NCBI GenBank assembly: GCA_937911795.1
Contig: CALDPJ010000017.1
Coordinates: 1-9,767, forward strand
Source: an uncultured Flavobacteriales bacterium
GTDB taxonomy: Bacteria > Bacteroidota > Bacteroidia > Flavobacteriales_D > SKUL01
Length of the DNA stretch: 9,767 nucleotides
Direction: 5' to 3'
Part shown: piece after piece, positions 7,145-9,767 of the stretch
Layout of the letters: each line of letters starts with the position of its first letter
Numbering within the stretch: position 1 is the first letter of the stretch
The notes under the pieces: generated by a model
Databases searched by the model: none
Seen by the model: the letters and a program-made list of their open reading frames with translations, nothing else
Told to the model about the DNA's origin: nothing
Translations under genes and position numbers: made by a program

Positions 7145-8320
7145 ATGGACGCATATATAGTTGCAGGATACAGAACAGCGGTCGGAAAATCCGGGAGGGG
7201 AATGTTTCGCTTTACGCGCCCCGACGACCTCGGTGCAAAGGTCATCCGTCACCTGATGGAATCCATGCCTGCGGTAGACAACACGATGATCGACGATGTG
7301 ATTGTCGGAAATGCTACTCCCGAAGCCGAACAAGGTTTGAATATGGGCCGGATGCTCAGTTTGATGGGGCTCGACACCGAAAAAGTTCCGGGCATGACCG
7401 TGAACCGGTATTGCGCCTCGGGACTCGAAACCATCGCGATCGCCACGGCCAAAATCCGCAGCGGAATGGCGCATTGTATCATTGCCGGCGGAGCAGAATC
7501 CATGTCGCCGATTCCATTTGGAGGCTGGCGCATTGTGCCCAATCCGAATGTCGCGAAAACCGATCCCGACTGGTATTGGGGAATGGGCCTTACCGCCGAA
7601 GCAGTGGCAAAAGAATTCCATGTGACCCGCGAAGACCAGGATGTGTTTGCGCTCGAATCGCAGAACCGTGCGTTAAATGCTATTCAGGAGGGGCGATTCA
7701 AAGACGATATTGTGCCCATTGAAGTGAAAGAAATCTTCCTCGACGAAAATGAAAAGCGACAGGAAAGAACTTTCACTGCCGATACCGATGAAGGTCCCCG
7801 GAAAAGTTCGATGGAAGCGCTGTCCCGGTTGCGACCGGTGTTCGATGCCAAAGGAACCGTCACCGCCGGAAACGCGTCACAGACTTCCGACGGAGCGGCT
7901 TTCACGATGGTGATGTCGGAGAAAATGGTGAAAGATCTGAATCTTCAGCCGATTGCCCGATTGATGAGTTACCACGTGGCGGCCGTTCCACCAAGAATTA
8001 TGGGAATCGGACCGGTGTACGCCATTCCCGAAGCCATTAAAAAAGCCGGACTCAAGCAGAACGATATCGAACTCATCGAACTGAACGAAGCCTTTGCTTC
8101 CCAGGCGATGGCAGTGATCCGTGGGCTCGACCTCGACCAGTCGATCGTGAATGTCAACGGTGGAGCCATCGCGCTCGGTCACCCACTCGGTTGCACCGGC
8201 GCTAAATTGTCGGTTCAACTCTTCAACGAAATGCGCCGCCGCAACAACAAATACGGTGTGGTTTCGATGTGCGTTGGAACCGGGCAGGGTGCGGCTGGAG
8301 TTTATGAATTGCTAAATTAA
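7145..8320 (+). CDS. fadA: Acetyl-CoA C-acyltransferase (3-ketoacyl-CoA thiolase), FadA type
   Basis: The 391-residue product is a full-length thiolase, which cleaves 3-ketoacyl-CoA with CoA to release acetyl-CoA, the last step of the beta-oxidation cycle. The nucleophile is Cys 90 in NRYCASGLE; the other catalytic residues are His 346 in GGAIALGHPLGCTGA and Cys 376 in MCVGTGQGAA; the NEAF motif is also present. The real start is the ATG at 7145 (MDAYIVAGYRTAVGK), 10 bases after the fadN stop. The open frame extends upstream to 6902, but that part lies inside fadN and does not resemble a thiolase. The leader is A-rich without a clear Shine-Dalgarno. A biosynthetic acetoacetyl-CoA thiolase is the alternative reading, but the operon context strongly favours degradation. 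Confidence 0.94.
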   Translation: MDAYIVAGYRTAVGKSGRGMFRFTRPDDLGAKVIRHLMESMPAVDNTMIDDVIVGNATPEAEQGLNMGRMLSLMGLDTEKVPGMTVNRYCASGLETIAIATAKIRSGMAHCIIAGGAESMSPIPFGGWRIVPNPNVAKTDPDWYWGMGLTAEAVAKEFHVTREDQDVFALESQNRALNAIQEGRFKDDIVPIEVKEIFLDENEKRQERTFTADTDEGPRKSSMEALSRLRPVFDAKGTVTAGNASQTSDGAAFTMVMSEKMVKDLNLQPIARLMSYHVAAVPPRIMGIGPVYAIPEAIKKAGLKQNDIELIELNEAFASQAMAVIRGLDLDQSIVNVNGGAIALGHPLGCTGAKLSVQLFNEMRRRNNKYGVVSMCVGTGQGAAGVYELLN

Positions 8321-8344
8321 TTGATCAACCCAAACAACAATAAA

Positions 8345-9767
8345 ATGGAGACTTCAAACAAAGAAAAGCGTGGCATTGTCGGCGGAGAATTTCTGATCCG
8401 CGAAACCGATGCACAGGATATATTTATTCCGGAAGAGTGGAGCGAAGAACAGCGCATGATTGCCCAAACCTGCGTTGACTTCACCAACCAGGAGATTGTG
8501 CCGAACCTCGACCGCATCGACGCCCAGGAAGAAGGACTCATGGTTTCGATCATGGACAAAGCCGGAGAACTCGGGCTGCTTGGAATTTCGGTTCCCGAAG
8601 AACTTGGCGGACTCGGAGCCGATTTTAAAACCTCGATGCTCGCGGCAGAATCACTCGGCGAAGCCCATTCTTTTTCGGTGGCTTATGGCGCCCACACCGG
8701 AATCGGAACACTGCCGATTCTGTACTACGGAACCGACGAGCAGCGCCAGAAATTCATTCCCAAACTCGCTACCGGTGAGTGGAAGGCGGCCTATTGCCTG
8801 ACCGAGCCCAGTTCGGGTTCGGATGCCAACGCCGGAAAGACGAGTGCAAAGCTCAGCGAAGACGGCAAGCACTACATCATCAACGGGCAAAAAATGTGGA
8901 TCACCAACGCAGGGTTTGCCGATGTGTTCACTGTTTTTGCGCGTATTGACGACGATAAAAACCTGAGTGCTTTCATCCTCACCCGCGATATGGAAGGAAT
9001 TTCTTTCAATCCCGAGGAAAAGAAAATGGGCATCAAAGGTTCATCGACGCGCCAGGTGTTTTTCAACGATGTGAAAGTGCCGGTAGAAAACCTGCTTTAC
9101 GAAAGAAACAAAGGGTTTAAAATCGCGGTGAATATTCTCAACATTGGTCGGATCAAACTGGCCGGCGGAGCATTGGGCGGATCAAAAGGTGTGTTGACTT
9201 ATTCGGTAAAATACGCCAACGAGCGCGAACAATTCGGAAGGTTGATTTCGAAGTACGGCGCGATTAAAGAAAAACTCGGCCGCATGGCGACGGAGATTTA
9301 CACGCTCGAGTCGGCGTTGTACCGCGCCACCCAGAATATCGAGGATGTTATTGAAGACCTCGTGAAAGGCGGCATGGAAAAAGGCGAGGCCGTATTGGCC
9401 GGAATTGCCTCTTTTGCTCCCGAGTGTGCGATGCTGAAAGTGTATGGTTCTGAAGTGCTTGATTTCACCGTTGACGAAGGCGTGCAGATTCACGGAGGAA
9501 TGGGTTACTCTGCCGAAACCCGTGTAGAACGTGCCTACCGCGATGCGCGCATCAACCGCATTTTTGAAGGAACGAATGAGATCAACCGCATGCTCACGGT
9601 GGACATGATTTTACGAAAAGCCCTGAAAGGTGAAATCGACCTCATGACGCACGCGATGGCCGTGGCGAAAGAGCTTACTTCCGTTCCTGATTTTGGGGGT
9701 GGTAGCGATGACCTGTTTGAGCAGGGGAAAGCCACTGTACAGAAGTTCAAAAAGGCCGTGCTGATGG
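8345..9767 (+). CDS. fadE: Acyl-CoA dehydrogenase, FadE type (3' end outside window)
   Basis: The frame is open from the ATG at 8345 to the right edge (474 complete codons). The product is an FAD-dependent acyl-CoA dehydrogenase, which introduces the trans-2 double bond in the first beta-oxidation step and passes electrons to electron transfer flavoprotein. Both family signatures are present: CLTEPSSGSDANA at 151-163 and QIHGGMGYSAETRVERAYRD further on. The likely catalytic base is Glu 408 in RIFEGTNEI, the position used in medium-chain enzymes. The GGEFLI stretch near residues 13-18 and sequence continuing past a complete 380-residue core point to the long, very-long-chain-like FadE group (about 600 residues in Bacillus) with an extra C-terminal domain, of which only the beginning is visible. 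It starts 24 bases after the thiolase, so it belongs to the same operon. Substrate chain length cannot be decided. Confidence 0.92.
   Translation, partial: METSNKEKRGIVGGEFLIRETDAQDIFIPEEWSEEQRMIAQTCVDFTNQEIVPNLDRIDAQEEGLMVSIMDKAGELGLLGISVPEELGGLGADFKTSMLAAESLGEAHSFSVAYGAHTGIGTLPILYYGTDEQRQKFIPKLATGEWKAAYCLTEPSSGSDANAGKTSAKLSEDGKHYIINGQKMWITNAGFADVFTVFARIDDDKNLSAFILTRDMEGISFNPEEKKMGIKGSSTRQVFFNDVKVPVENLLYERNKGFKIAVNILNIGRIKLAGGALGGSKGVLTYSVKYANEREQFGRLISKYGAIKEKLGRMATEIYTLESALYRATQNIEDVIEDLVKGGMEKGEAVLAGIASFAPECAMLKVYGSEVLDFTVDEGVQIHGGMGYSAETRVERAYRDARINRIFEGTNEINRMLTVDMILRKALKGEIDLMTHAMAVAKELTSVPDFGGGSDDLFEQGKATVQKFKKAVLM

Larger units (their letters stand above)
4290..9767 (+). other. Beta-oxidation operon: marR-fadN-fadA-fadE
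   Basis: Four co-directional genes have spacings of -17, +10 and +24 bases and no terminator-like hairpin between them, so a single transcript is likely. The three enzymes together carry out acyl-CoA dehydrogenation, hydration, oxidation and thiolysis. The operon may continue past 9767; an acyl-CoA ligase or electron-transfer partner is not in view. Confidence 0.85.

Noticed and set aside
8321..8344. TTGATCAA palindrome between thiolase and acyl-CoA dehydrogenase genes
   Set aside because: Eight bases in an AT-rich 24-base spacer, with no stem-loop plus T-run, so neither a terminator nor a convincing operator.
1..9767. Mobile element, CRISPR array, tRNA/rRNA or defence system
   Set aside because: No transposase or integrase, no non-coding direct repeats with spacers, and no RNA gene signatures were seen; the only repeats are coding units of the surface protein.

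Overview
The window looks like chromosomal DNA from a member of the Bacteroidota, probably in or near the Flavobacteriia. Three things point there: a giant secreted protein with an IgGFc-binding-like head and Ig/PKD-like repeats, a promoter-like TAnnTTTG box, and A-rich, Shine-Dalgarno-poor leaders in front of most genes. This placement is inference; no rRNA or marker gene is present.

Left part (1 to 3991, minus strand): one very large gene starts at 3991 and reads leftward, without a stop, off the window edge. At least 1330 residues are encoded. They comprise a signal peptide, a head module of about 430 residues resembling the IgGFc-binding family, and ten consecutive repeats of about 88 residues, each with two cysteines at fixed places. 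The last complete repeat ends at base 2, so the array probably continues. The many plus-strand ORFs here are antisense shadows of the repeats.

Middle (3992 to 4289): a 298-bp divergent intergenic region. It holds a candidate promoter box for the leftward gene, a perfect 14-bp palindrome (a candidate MarR-type operator) and a strong ribosome binding site for the rightward operon.

Right part (4290 to 9767, plus strand): a tightly packed fatty-acid beta-oxidation operon. A MarR-family regulator overlaps by 17 bases a fused 3-hydroxyacyl-CoA dehydrogenase/enoyl-CoA hydratase (FadN type). Next come a thiolase (FadA type, 10 bases later) and an acyl-CoA dehydrogenase (FadE type, 24 bases later), which runs off the right edge. 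Together these enzymes cover all four steps of the beta-oxidation spiral: FadE makes the trans-2-enoyl-CoA, FadN hydrates and oxidises it, and FadA cleaves off acetyl-CoA. The gene order and domain order match the fadN-fadA-fadE operon of Bacillus subtilis, but with a MarR regulator encoded at the head of the operon. The palindrome suggests the regulator controls its own operon.

I found no defence system, mobile element, CRISPR array, tRNA or rRNA. The points most worth a second look are the long, regular repeat array, the MarR/palindrome arrangement, and the contrast between one strong ribosome binding site and the weak leaders of the downstream genes.
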